Positions 43,109-54,286 of a DNA stretch of 64,000 nucleotides are shown piece by piece. This DNA is from Amoebidium appalachense (lineage: Eukaryota; Ichthyosporea): assembly GCA_963693365.1 (NCBI GenBank), contig CAVNZM010000006.1, positions 4,154,001-4,218,000 on the forward strand, read 5' to 3'. Below the pieces are notes generated by a model. It did not search any database, had not been told where the DNA came from, and worked only from the letters and a program-made list of their open reading frames with translations. Position numbers and translations under genes: made by a program. Each line of letters opens with the position of its first letter. The stretch's first letter is position 1.

Positions 43109-43924
43109 ATGTATGCAGCCCGGAACATAGCCGTTTTGGCTGCGATTGCAGCCTTGACCTATAGCCCAGAGCTCAAAGAGCCCTGTCGTACTTCCCCGCT
43201 CAGTGGTAGAGAGTATGTGCAAGAACTGCTTGGCACAGCTCACGAGACAAGGGTGAACGATGTCCTACGCGTGAGTCCATATGTTGCAAGGGAGTTAATT
43301 GAGAAGTTGGCTCCATTCATTGAAGAGAGGTGAAAAACCGCTTTCAGATACTCCAGAAAGCCACCAACTACTGTCCTAAGATGCTCTCGAAGATCATTCT
43401 TGTGTGCTTTCTACTTATGAACTTTATAAAAAAGCACAACGCGGAGGAGCATGGCCACTACTCAGACGAAGAGCAGCACAACTTGCCTACACGTGGTAAG
43501 TCTTTGGTTGCATTTGGTTTTGTTTCTCTTCCTCTACCAGTTTTTCAGTTATTTTTGTTTTTATTTTGTTCTCTGGTTTTGTGGTGGGCAACGGGTCAAG
43601 ATGGGTTGGAGTGTGCGTCTGCACGTTTTTTTGATGTGGTTTTTGTGGTGTGACTGATATTGCTCGAGTTGGGATGGAGTGTGCCTCTGAGCGGCGGCAG
43701 CGTTGTTGGTGTGTGTGGGGAACCAGGGGAAAGGAGGGGGTGGGTAGGGGGATGATTTATAAGACTGTATGCTTGATGTAAAGGCCTTGATGTTTTTTAA
43801 CTCTGTGTTAGGCAGGGGCAACCAAAACCAACAAGAAGACGAGGCAGAGGCAGATGCCAGAAGAGATCAAATTGCTGCAGCTATGTGGGTTGACTACACG
43901 AGCAGGGCACAGGGTGCCTGGTGA
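43109..43924 (+). pseudogene. Internally deleted PIF/Harbinger-like transposase
   Basis: First part, ATG 43109 to TGA 43331-43333: SGREYVQELL ... TRVNDVLRVSPYVARELIEK, matching the N-terminal helical region of Harbinger transposases. Second part: KMLSKIILVCFLLMNFIKKH (about 43375-43495, donor gtaagt) spliced in correct phase to 43812-43924, ending RRDQIAAAMWVDYTS and TGA, which resembles the extreme C-terminus (KIVxACCxLHNFI ... RDxIAxxMW). The DDE catalytic core between them is absent. A following open stretch (about 44320-44605) might be the remnant of the second Harbinger ORF, but I cannot confirm it. Confidence 0.6.
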
Positions 43925-44649
43925 ATAGTAAATGAGCACTGAATCGTGCAGTGACATGTGTCCGTCCCGTCCCCGTCCCCCCCCCCCCCCCACCCCCCCC
44001 CCCACCCCCCCCCCCCCCTCAAAGAAAGATAGTAGGTAAAAGAAAAGAAAAAAACTGCACACACACACACCTTTCTGCACATGATGTTGCAAAGGTCATT
44101 CTGAGTACTTTTGTATTCCTACTAATGCTGCACCAGGCGGCGAGGCCGAACACTAAAACAATGATTTCAAACGGTGATCACTACATCATACTCACTTCTA
44201 CACGTAAAAGATGTTTCTTGCACTATCCCCCCGCCCACACCATAACAAAAAAAAGAAAGAAAAAAAAAGAAAAAAAAAAAAAAGAAATTATAGGCATCTT
44301 GTCGGTTCAAACAAGATTATCTACAAGTGTACTGTGCTACTGGAAGACTCGGGCTGGACGGCCGCAGAGGGTAGGAAAAGAATGAGAAGTGAGGTGCGTG
44401 TCTGTTTTTATAACGTTCCCCACGTGCAAGTCCGTGCGTTGGTGCAGGTGTCGCAGTTCAAGGCACAGCTGTCGCAGCCCACTCAGTATCCACATGCTGC
44501 CAGCAACGGAAGTTTGGTTTGGCGCCCTTTCAACAATCCTTTTTTGGCCACTTCAAACTATCGACGATTGGTGCAAAAGGACACCATATATAGTTCCATA
44601 AAATGAACATTCATTGGGTCGGACATTCAGGACCTGAAAGGATTTCGCG

Positions 44650-44675
44650 CTAATCCACCTCCCGAGGTGGATTAG
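44650..44675. other. Perfect 26-bp palindrome (11-bp arms)
   Basis: CTAATCCACCT, loop CCCG, AGGTGGATTAG. Sub-terminal within the Harbinger-type element; such stems are common near the ends of these elements. Confidence 0.9.
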
Positions 44676-44912
44676 TGGAATCCAGATTACGGCCATGTCC
44701 GAGGGGTTTGAAACCCAGATTTACGTGACCGGATCTGGCCGTCTGTTTGGCAGCGGCTGGATTTTGAGATTTGGATTTAGCGCTAAACCCAAAATCGCCC
44801 GTAATCCGGATTTAGGACCCTAAACCCGGATTGCCAAACAGGCCCTTATAGTATTTACCCCAAAAAAGGGTTTATGTATCGAATTATTATTAACTATGTC
44901 TAAACTTGGAAT

Positions 44913-45123
44913 TGTGACGTAGATATACATCGAGTCACCCCAGACACGGAAGCCCCCCAGATCAATAAACATCACGATGTAAATGGGGCTTCCGGGACCT
45001 GGCGTCCTCGGTCTTTTCCTTGTCCAAAACTTATTTCTTGTCAACGAAAGCTGTGACCATACCTCCCCCATCCGACTTTCATCCGTGTTCAAATTCATAT
45101 TCCCATCACATTTCGATGTCGCA
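44913..45123 (+). repeat. Left LTR of the TRIM-like element
   Basis: 211 bp, TGTGACGTAG...GATGTCGCA. Confidence 0.8.
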
Positions 45124-45988
45124 TGGTAGCAGAAAAGGAAGGTCTCCCTCGGGGGTAACCAGGTAAACACGCTTCCACACGCGCGCTCTGCTAGCATGCT
45201 ACGATAGCTCATTTTTACGGACGGATGGTCACAGCAGTCCACGGATAACTACGGATACACGAGGATGCATTTGCTTACTATTCGGACGTCGCCCCGCAAT
45301 GAGGCCCCTTTTTTTTTTTTTTTTGCAACAGCCATATCATTTTTTATATTGTAGCACACACAACCCGGTTTTCGCACCAGCCCATTTCTCATGAGCGCAT
45401 CATCTTTTCCCATTTTCCACACACGACCACACAGTGATCGGCAAGTTTTGGTCCTGATACTTTGTGCGTATAAGCAAAGCACGAGAAACGCCACCCCCGT
45501 GTGCTGCTAATCCCGCATAATGGGTGCCGGCCAGACACTAAGCCCAGCACACGTTTGCCGGAGGGTGTGGGTCTCGGACTTTGCTTATACCCACACGGTG
45601 GTTAAGATCACTACCTGACGATCACTAGAGTCGTGTGTTTTCCTTCAGTCTGAACAGCCGTCGTTTGCGCAAACTACGTGTATATACCCAATCACGATAT
45701 ATTTCAACATGTACATCCGGAAGATCTATGTCTGCTTCTCGCTCTTGCTCGCCTCTGCTTACATGTTTTGCTTTTATGTTTTGTACCCACGTGAGGTCAT
45801 CCTCAGAGGCACTGCAGCCCGCCCACGTGTGGTTAGGGGATGGCTTGGAGGTTTGCCTGTCCCTGACATATACACTGTGACGCCCCCCCTACCCCTAGTA
45901 TGCATCCACATGCTTTTATGTTTGCACCCACGTACTAGCCTTATCCATGTGTGAGGACACACACTATCCTTCTCTTGTGCGCTTAACA

Positions 45989-46199
45989 TGTGACGTAGAT
46001 ATACATCGAGTCACCCCAGACACGGAAGCCCCCCAGATCAATAAACATCACGATGTAAATGGGGCTTCCGGGACCTGGCGTCCTCGGTCTTTTCCTTGTC
46101 CAAAACTTATTTCTTGTCAACGAAAGCTGTGACCATCCCTCCCCCATCCGACTTTCATCCGTGTTCAAATTCATATTCCCATCACATTTCGATGTCGCA
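45989..46199 (+). repeat. Right LTR of the TRIM-like element
   Basis: 211 bp, near-identical to the left copy; I saw a single a/c difference (ccatacctc versus ccatccctc). Confidence 0.8.
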
Positions 46200-47087
46200 G
46201 AATGTGCGATCCTGCTCGATGAATGGCTAATATTGCACCACCGCAAACACAATCTCCTATTGGTTTATATGAACCAATCCAAAGTTACGTTAAAAATGGC
46301 CCATTTCATTTGCCAGAGCTGCTCCGACTAGGATTTGTGCAGACTCGTGCTCGTTCATGACTCAGTCACGTGCACACTGCACACGTGGTGAACTCCCAAC
46401 TGCTGTGTATGAAACGTTCATTACACCTCCTCTCTCCTCTCTGTGCTCCCTCTTTATACGATTGCGTTCAACCGTTTCAGCCATAATTTGCGTAAAAGTG
46501 GCAGACGCATGACTCCTTATTTATTTGCTTGCTACTGATCAGAGGCTTGGGACACACGTGGAAAAACCAAGTCCGGCTTCTTGTTTTGTTTGAGCTCTCT
46601 CTGAATCGAACGGTTCGGAGGTGGGGAGAGAGCTTTCAGAGAGGGAGGGTATTAACGAGGTGGGGGTGGGAAGAGGGGGGGGGGGGGGGTAAGGGGGTGG
46701 GAGGGAAGGGGGGCCTCTCAAAAGGAGGGACGTGTGTGCAGGCCTAGGGGAAAGGGCCTGGGGGGGGGGGGGGGGGGGGGGAGGGGAGAGTGAAAGAGAA
46801 AGGGAGAGGTTCTAGAGGGGAGAGGGGGAGAGAGAGAGAGGGAGGGAGGGAGGGGGAGAGAGGGAGGGACTGAGGGAGAGAGAAAGAAAAAGAGAGAGGA
46901 GAGGAGGGGCGCGGGGAGAGGGGGAGGGTGTAGGGGGAAAGAGAGAGGGAGAGTGGGCGAGAGAGGGCGAGGGAGAGAGAGCAAGACAGAGAGCGAGAGA
47001 GAGAGAGAGGGGGGGGGGGGGGGGGGGGGGGAGGAAGGGGGGGGGGGAGAAAGAGGAGCCTCGGTGAGTGAGCGAGCGAGCGAGCGA

Positions 47088-47118
<31 letters not shown>

Positions 47119-47124
47119 GGAAAG

Positions 47125-47205
47125 GGAGAGGGAGAGGGAGAGGGAGAGGGAGAGGGAGAGGGAGAGGGAGAGGGAGAGGGAGAGGGAGAGGGAGAGGGAG
47201 AGGGA

Positions 47206-47217
<12 letters not shown>
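47125..47217. repeat. (GGGAGA)n hexanucleotide repeat
   Basis: About 15 hexamers inside the 46.7-47.5 kb purine block. Confidence 0.95.
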
Positions 47218-47243
<26 letters not shown>

Positions 47244-47282
47244 GAGAGCGAGAAAGGGAGAGGGAGAGAGAGAGAGGAGGAG

Positions 47283-47326
<44 letters not shown>

Positions 47327-47417
47327 TGGAGAAAGAAAGTGCGAAAGAGAGGGAGGGAGGGAGAGAAAAGGGGGGGGGGGGGGGGGGGGGGGGGGGGAAG
47401 GGCGGGCGGGGGGGAGG

Positions 47418-47493
<76 letters not shown>

Positions 47494-47837
47494 CGACGTA
47501 GATACAGATAGACCACAAGCGATATTAGTCACTTAGATCGCTATTTCTGTTTCATAAAATTGAATTACCACAGATCACTGATCATGTCTGATTGACTCAA
47601 GTGACACACACATGCATGCATGCACAAACATACAAATATACCAGCTGAAGCAACACAGAATTCCTCCCCCCCACCCCACCTCAATTGCAATCCCACCCGT
47701 AACGTTTCTTCTCCCCCCCCCCCCCCCAGTCCTAATAATATTGCTTGCTAACAACGTGAACTCCCCACGCTCCAATCATCCCCGCCTCCGGCCCCGGGGG
47801 GGCATATATGTACGACCGACAAGCGGTGTGCCGTCAC

Positions 47838-47999
47838 CTGGAGGGCCGGCCTCCTCCCCCTCCCCCATTTTGCCGTTCGTCCACACATCTGTCGCACGTT
47901 GCCGCCAGAAGGCTTGACGTGTACGAAACCATCCTCTTCCTTGCAGAAGGCTTTCCTTCGCTTTTTAACCTTCTCAGAGTATAATATGTATCTTGACAT
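47838..47999 (-). CDS. Exon-like open frame, unassigned
   Basis: 54 codons from an ATG (MSRYILYSEKVKKRRKAFCK...) to CAG followed by gtgacg. Composition is unlike the flanking repeats: Lys/Arg-rich with three Cys. I see no acceptor-flanked partner exon downstream and no recognisable family, so this may be chance. Confidence 0.22.
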
Positions 48000-48128
48000 T
48001 TTTTCTTTGAGACAGTGACACTTCGTGTGTGTATGTGTGTGTGGGTGTATGGGTGTGTGTGTGCGTACGTGTCTGTGTGTCTGTTTTTGTATGTGTGTCC
48101 GCGTCCGTGTCAACACGGAGTGTGTGTG

Positions 48129-48179
<51 letters not shown>

Positions 48180-48306
48180 ACGTTTGCAGGGTGCAACGTG
48201 GTGGTGGTAGTAAGCTGTGGTGGTGGTGGTGGTAGGTGGGCTCGCTGGCGGGGGAAGGGGGGGGGGGGGGGGGGGGGGGGGGGTATCTGCCCCCATTTTT
48301 CTTATC

Positions 48307-48337
<31 letters not shown>

Positions 48338-48710
48338 CCTACTAAAAATTCCCGTTTATTTCGGGAGAAGGCCCCCTGGGATCCCTCATCTATAAGCACT
48401 ACCATCTTCCACTTGGCGCCAGACAACCACCTGCTAGCTATTTATAGCTGAACACAATACACATCCCACAGATTTTGCCCTAGCCCTTGCTCAGCCTGCG
48501 GGAGGGGGGCCCTGGACACCGTCTACTGTCCCTATCTGAATATTATGTATTATTGAACAGAACTGTACAATAAAAAACGAAAAAGGAGGAATATAAAATT
48601 TCATCAATTCACTATGTCCCGGTGTTTTCATAGAAAGACAGCATGAAAATACCACCGTTGAGACCTACGTTAGTCGTGCAAAGATTTGTCGACCTGACTC
48701 CTGTAGTTAA

Positions 48711-48751
<41 letters not shown>

Positions 48752-48979
48752 CCCCTCCCCTCCCTCCCCCTCCCCCCCTCTTTCCCTCCCTCCCTCCCTC
48801 CCTCCCCCCCCCCCCCCCCCCCAAAATCCACATGCACACAAAACAATAAAACACAATTAGGCTACATATCTAGCACATAAACACCCACAAATCAAGCACT
48901 ACATAGCATGTAATACAGGAAAGGGAAAGCTGCATACTCTAATACCCAGCCAGAGTGCTATGTCAGCCTACAAGCACCA

Positions 48980-49416
48980 CTATTGCACCACGTGCATTCC
49001 AAACCTCTGCTGCAAATGCAACGACGCCGGGTTACCATACAGCAAGGTAGATCTTAACCCGTGCTCCTTTAAGTCCTGAACTTCCATCGTATCCTCAACC
49101 ATGACATGCGACGAATCATCGTACAGAACGGGAACAGATAACACCAGAACAACCCCATCGGGTGTTCGCACCGCTTTCTCAATGTGTGAATGGTGCACGA
49201 CGAGATTTTTGGCCGCGTGATTATCTGGTAAAACTACTGCTTCTAGGCTGTGCAACCTGTTAAATCTAGCGCCTTCTACCAGTTTCTCCATTATTCTACG
49301 ACCGATTCCCATGCATTGAAATTCATCCATTACCGTGAGAGCGGCTTCGGCTCGTTTCGGCTCCGAACGGAGCATCACCCACCGACCGCACCCTACACCG
49401 ACGGTGAAATCCTCCT

Positions 49417-49466
<50 letters not shown>

Positions 49467-49476
49467 CGTGTGTGTG

Positions 49477-49512
<36 letters not shown>

Positions 49513-49895
49513 TGTGCGTGTGGGGGGGTGGGGGTGGGGGTGCATGGGTGGGTGTACATGTGTGCATACGGGCGGGTGTGTGTGTGTGTGGGTGATTGTG
49601 AGTGGGTGCGGACATAGGAATCGTATGAACTTGCAATTGTAGATACAAGTTAAGAACACACAATCTCTTAAAGCTAGATACCTCAAACAGCCCCCCTCCC
49701 CCCCCCCCCCCCCCCCCCCCCCCCCCAGCCGGACCTCTGGCCCCCAACCCTCGTCCCACCCAAACCCAATATGCATCTCTTCTATCATTTGCATATCCCC
49801 CCCCCTCCCCCCCCTCCTCCTCCTCCCCTCCCTTCCTCCCCCCCCCCCCCCCCCCCCCCCCGCTCCCCCCTTCCTCCCCGCCCCAAAAAAATAAA

Positions 49896-49944
<49 letters not shown>

Positions 49945-50330
49945 CAACTCCAAAAGAATCAAACGTTCATAGCCCAACCCTCGAATGTGTCTTGCGGTAA
50001 GTTCTTTCTTTAGCTCATTTTCCCTTCTATTTTTGTCGGCTGTGGGGTATGGGGAACAAAACTAGGGCCGAGGGTACCGGGGGAGAGGGGGGGGAGGGGG
50101 GGGGGGGGGGAGGGGGGTAGGATGGATATGTTACAGAGTAAAGAGCGCGACAAACAACACAATGCAGATGTGTTACCCCCTTTTTTTTTTTGGTCTTTTT
50201 TGGGTTGGTTGGGTGGTTGGTTGGGGAGTGGGGGAGGAGAAGGGGGGGGGGGGGGGGGGGGGGGGGGAGAAGATCGTGGTGGCCGTGGTAGAAGGTGCGG
50301 GGTGGTGGTGGGTTGTTTGTGTGTGTGTGT

Positions 50331-50368
<38 letters not shown>

Positions 50369-50572
50369 GTGGTGGTATTGTGTGTGTATTTTGTTGGGGG
50401 GGGAGAGGGGGAGAGGGGGAGGGGGGGGGGGGGGCTATGCAGACGCATGTGGGTGTGAATGTTGTATTTCTGTATTTGTCTCGTTTAAATCATAAATATC
50501 GTTTCCATGTTACTCGGTGCAAAGTGCTTAAAGCACCAAGCTGGATAATGGTTTGGATTTTGTTTTTTCCCG

Positions 50573-50617
<45 letters not shown>

Positions 50618-50946
50618 TAATCGGATGGATGAATACCTTGAAACCATGCGGTTTTGTATCCCCGATGATGGGATTTTCTGGAGAATCCCCGGGCTTTTTC
50701 TCCCATGGCACAGTAACAACACCCACCCCAAAATGTGTTTTCATGTCGCAATTTGTGTAATAATCCAATTCTTCAGGGGTAAGTTCCCGTTTTGGGCCAA
50801 AACACCGTGTTTGTTTCGACTCTGTACTTAGTTTCTGAAAACACTCTGCAACGAGTGATTTATCAGCTGAGGTGAGGGGGCGAATGTGGAAGGGCCTGCC
50901 GTTGTGTGTCCATGTTGTGGATATCCAGAGGTGGGGCTGTGTGTGC

Positions 50947-51013
<67 letters not shown>

Positions 51014-51384
51014 CTGTGTGTGTGTTGGGGGGGGGGGGGGGGGGGGGAGGAGGGGGTGTTTGTGTGTGTGTGTGTGCGCGCGCACGCACGCGCGCGCGTG
51101 TCTGTGCGTGTGTGTGTGTCTGGTAGAGTGCATGTGTACACGTGTGTTTGGGTGTATGTGGGTCATACAGTGACGGATAAGCCAGAAAACAATAAAAGGG
51201 TAATCCGAGTAAGTGGTGTGTGAGAACGAGCTTCGAATATTTTCTCTATGCGCACATAATTTTTTCCTTGCGCGAAAGGGGGGAAGGCGGAAGACGGGAG
51301 GCAGGGGGTTACGATCCATTACACAATGGAAAGCACACATTCATGAGGGACAACATAATGTAGATTGCAAAGGGAAGGAGGGGG

Positions 51385-51418
<34 letters not shown>

Positions 51419-51516
51419 GGGGGATTGGAGAGGATAATAGTAACTCGTACACACAGTCTACACATGACCACACCGAAATTCCTCCATTGATCAGCCACCG
51501 ACACATACCCCGTGTC

Positions 51517-51570
<54 letters not shown>

Positions 51571-52290
51571 CTATTTCTGTGTGTGTGTTGGGGGGGGGGA
51601 GGAGGAGGGGGGGGAGGGGGGGGGGGGGGGGGTTATCAGCCACCACAGTGTGTGCATTTGTGTTGAGGGGGAAACGCATGAGGTGGGGTGGGGGTGGTGG
51701 GTGGGTGGATGGGGGAAGGAGGGGGGGGGGGGGGGGGGGGGGGGGGGAGGGGGGGGGCAAGAAACAACATGGAGAAAACGATATTTGCACATCCAGCAAA
51801 AATGCCTCACCTTTTCGTGTGGCTGATGGGCTAAACGTGTCGTCTTTAAGTCCTCAATCCAGCCATCGTCCTGCCTCAGTGTGTGCACACTCCTCACGGC
51901 ACCCAGCCATCCCACCTGTATTACTTTGTGTTAGAAAATTCTTTGTTTCATAAACACACCTCCCCTCTTCTCCCGTCTCTCTCCCCCTCCTTTGCCCCCT
52001 GACCCCTGCTTCTCCCCCAGGCACTTTGTATTCAACTTAGTGGTCGTGTTGCCTCCGCCTTCCCCTTCCCTCCCCCTCCCCCACCTCCCCCCCCCCCCCC
52101 CCCCCCCCCCGGGGGAATATGCTATGTCAACGTCCCTGGCCCGCTCCCACACACGCACTGCAACATTTTCCCCTCCGTCCCCTAAAACAAGTACCACGGT
52201 TTCCTGTCACCCTCTCGAGCATTAACCCCTCCCCACATTCCAACCTCCCTCCGTCCCCCCGTCATGACCCTCCCCCCTCCCCCCCCCCTC

Positions 52291-52326
<36 letters not shown>

Positions 52327-52618
52327 CCCGAACAAGCACCCGTACATACAGACCAAATCCCCTACTTCCCATACGTGACCCCCTCCCTCCCTCCCCCCCC
52401 CCCCCTCCCCCACACACATACCCCATCCACCTACCCATTTACACACATTCAGAGCGCCTAATTCCTCGAGCTTTCCACCCAATGGTGCACACTCGCGTGT
52501 GAACGCATGTGCGCGCGCACACACACGCATACACACACAGACATCTAGTAGCAGAATCCTCAGAGTTCACCCGCGAAGTCAAGCACAGACACAGACACAG
52601 GCACAGACACAGGCAGAT

Positions 52619-52673
<55 letters not shown>

Positions 52674-52882
52674 TAAGCACAGACAGACACACACGCACCC
52701 GCCCACCCACGCACGCACACACGCACGCACGCACGCACGCACGCACACACACGCACGCACACTCTCACGCACTCACGCACGCACATGCACACGCACGCAC
52801 CCGCACACGTACGCACATGCGCACACACATGCACACACACACGCGTGCACACACACACAGACACACAGACACACAGACACAG

Positions 52883-52913
<31 letters not shown>

Positions 52914-53062
52914 CCAACCACATGAGGTTATACATGCCGAAGACTTGCACATCTCCCATTTCCTTAATCGTGCAAACTTACCTGTCTAGACAGAAGCTGC
53001 GACCCCAAGCAACGAACGGCTGGCAGGGTCGACTTCCATCGGCTAAGCGCGGCAGCTGCCAT
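48980..53062 (-). CDS. GNAT-family N-acetyltransferase with predicted mitochondrial presequence
   Basis: Minus-strand exons in coding order: 52982-53062, 52132-52203, 51811-51915, 50637-50936, 48980-49417 (TAG). All introns are phase 0; 331 aa. N-terminus MAAAALSRWKSTLPAVRCLG is Ala/Arg/Ser-rich without acidic residues, typical of a mitochondrial presequence. Residues 28-86 (VLVLGDGGENVAVRVWERAR, GWIEDLKTTRLAHQ) form a small domain I do not recognise. The GNAT fold begins FHIRPLTSADKSLVAECFQK and LTPEELDYYTNCD. The acetyl-CoA loop is FQCMGIGRRIMEKLVEGARF (Q-x-x-G-I-G), with VVLPDNHAAKNLV after it. The start closely resembles GNAT domains of the bacterial protein-acetyltransferase (Pat) type, so lysine acetylation is possible, but the substrate is unknown. 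The two most 3' acceptors end (CA)n tracts. The exon at 52132-52203 uses a weaker donor (gttgac). Confidence 0.82.
51320..51372 (+). repeat. Dispersed repeat, short copy
   Basis: gcacacattcatgagggaca then acataatgtagattgcaaag, in the GNAT-gene intron 50937-51810, followed by a long G-run. Confidence 0.5.
51518..51567. repeat. poly-C tract, 50 nt
   Basis: One of the longest uninterrupted C homopolymers here, within a GNAT-gene intron. Comparable G or C runs lie at 50574-50616, 50960-51012 and 51387-51417. Confidence 0.95.
52568..52910. repeat. Compound CA/ACGC tract
   Basis: (AC)n, (CACG)n and CACAGA blocks fill the first intron of the GNAT gene (52204-52981). Confidence 0.95.
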
Positions 53063-54020
53063 TTTACGGGATGCAAAGCCAAAAATGCAGTCACTCTAGC
53101 AGGATTTGGATGTGACGAGCTGATGGAAGGGCTCTCTTAAGCAAATTTGCAAGGGCTTCTTTGGCTCTAGAAACGAACGAACTCCAAGAAGTATGTCTAG
53201 AAGAAAGATTATTAACATGCACAATGTTAACTGCTTACCAACGTTGTGAACGTGTGGTATTGGCTACTGTATGTGAACCACAACAAGGACAATTCGCAAC
53301 CACACTGCCCGTTAACTACTTTTGCCGCGTTGCTATCATGTGTTTTACATGTATAAGCTCATAAAGATATTCGAGACGAGAAGACTAGACCCTTAGGTGC
53401 CGATGAAACAGTAATGCTTCGAAAAATTCTTTGAACACTGTGAAAGTGCTACCAGGACCACTGCATCCTAAATAACGTTGTTGTCCTTTTTCTCCTCATT
53501 AGCGGAGCCATGCTCTAAAATCCTTCACCAAGACCCCTTAGTTGCAGTGACATGGGAAAAGGCATCACTAAGAGAGGGAAATGATGTGATAGATTAAACA
53601 AAAATTCTATGAAGCGAAGATGTCCGGTGGCAACTCTACATCTGAAGATGACTCGAACACAAAGGGAAAAAAAAAGTTTGAGACTGACTGACTGACCATG
53701 GAATGCCTGTCTGCAGCTGAGTGGCTCACGGCTTACACTATATTTGGCTAACTAGCTGGTGTTCTGGTTGGTGAAAGGTCAGGTAATTAGTGATTAATGC
53801 CATTCGAGGTTTGGGCCATTGGCACCAATTCACGTGCTTGCCCTACACGTTTCGTGCGTTATCAAAAAGAACGGACTCCATGGAGGGATATTTATCATCT
53901 GAGCCGGAGGCTACGTATACATTAGTAATTTACGCGTATATTCACATGCCTCGCGTGCACCGGCTACATTATACCACGTCTGACAGAAACAATCCATCTC
54001 ACCCTAATCAACAACGTTAA
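53063..54020. other. Intergenic, no gene seen
   Basis: Ordinary-complexity sequence upstream of the GNAT start. Short open frames only; probable promoter of the GNAT gene on its left side. Confidence 0.5.
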
Positions 54021-54286
54021 CAACAACAACAACAACAACGTACAACAACAACAACAACAACAACATGGTCAACAACAACAACAACAACAACAACAAGAAC
54101 AACGGACAAGCCCGTTCCTACCACCACCACCACCACCACTACATCAACAACAACAACCATGGCCATCCCCACAACTCTCACAACTTCTAGTTCCACTCGG
54201 GTGACCAATTGCAAAACAGCCCCACTAAAACCAATCACCACCACCACCACCACCACCACCACCACCACCACCACCACATCCAAAAC
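54018..54286. repeat. (AAC)n and (ACC)n trinucleotide repeats
   Basis: AAC blocks at 54018-54103 and ACC blocks at 54119-54138 and 54238-54276, coding poly-Thr in the open frame. Confidence 0.9.

Larger units (their letters stand above)
37907..44845 (+). mobile_element. PIF/Harbinger-type DNA transposon, disrupted
   Basis: Left end GGGCCTGTTTGGCAACGCGG (37907) and right end, reverse-complemented, GGGCCTGTTTGGCAATCCGG (44845) form inverted repeats of about 23 bp. Both are flanked by TTA (37904-37906 and 44846-44848), the target duplication typical of PIF/Harbinger. Inside lie a LINE insertion and a decayed Harbinger-like transposase. Related sub-terminal ends occur at 42931-42947 (gccaaacagccc) and near 44740 (ctgtttggcagcggctgg), so the region may instead be two or three nested or chimeric family members. 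Confidence 0.55.
44913..46199 (+). mobile_element. TRIM-like non-autonomous LTR retrotransposon
   Basis: Two direct 211-bp repeats bound a 865-bp interior without gag or pol. Each starts TGT and ends GCA. GAAT flanks both sides (44909-44912 and 46200-46203) as a 4-bp target duplication. Immediately after the first repeat is TGGTAGCAGAAAAG (45124), resembling a primer-binding site of the initiator-tRNA-Met type (TGGTATCAGAGC). A polypurine tract before the second repeat is not evident. I saw one difference between the repeats, implying recent insertion. An ORF through each repeat on the minus strand is taken as incidental. Confidence 0.78.
46204..48979. other. Intergenic, purine-tract-rich
   Basis: 46680-47490 is almost wholly A/G, with poly-G, (GGGAGA)n at 47125-47217 and (GA)n at 47421-47489. 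48140-48175 is (GT)n; 48258-48283 poly-G; 48308-48331 poly-T; 48712-48749 and 48805-48822 poly-C. The only coding-like stretch is a small minus-strand exon candidate at 47838-47999, listed separately. Confidence 0.7.

Noticed and set aside
45983-46252. An 89-codon minus-strand ORF (repeated at 44820-45242) as a duplicated gene
   Set aside because: It coincides with the two LTR copies and has no recognisable domain.
46718-47532. Ser-Leu/Pro-rich frames of 230-270 codons
   Set aside because: Same artefact of a purine/pyrimidine tract.
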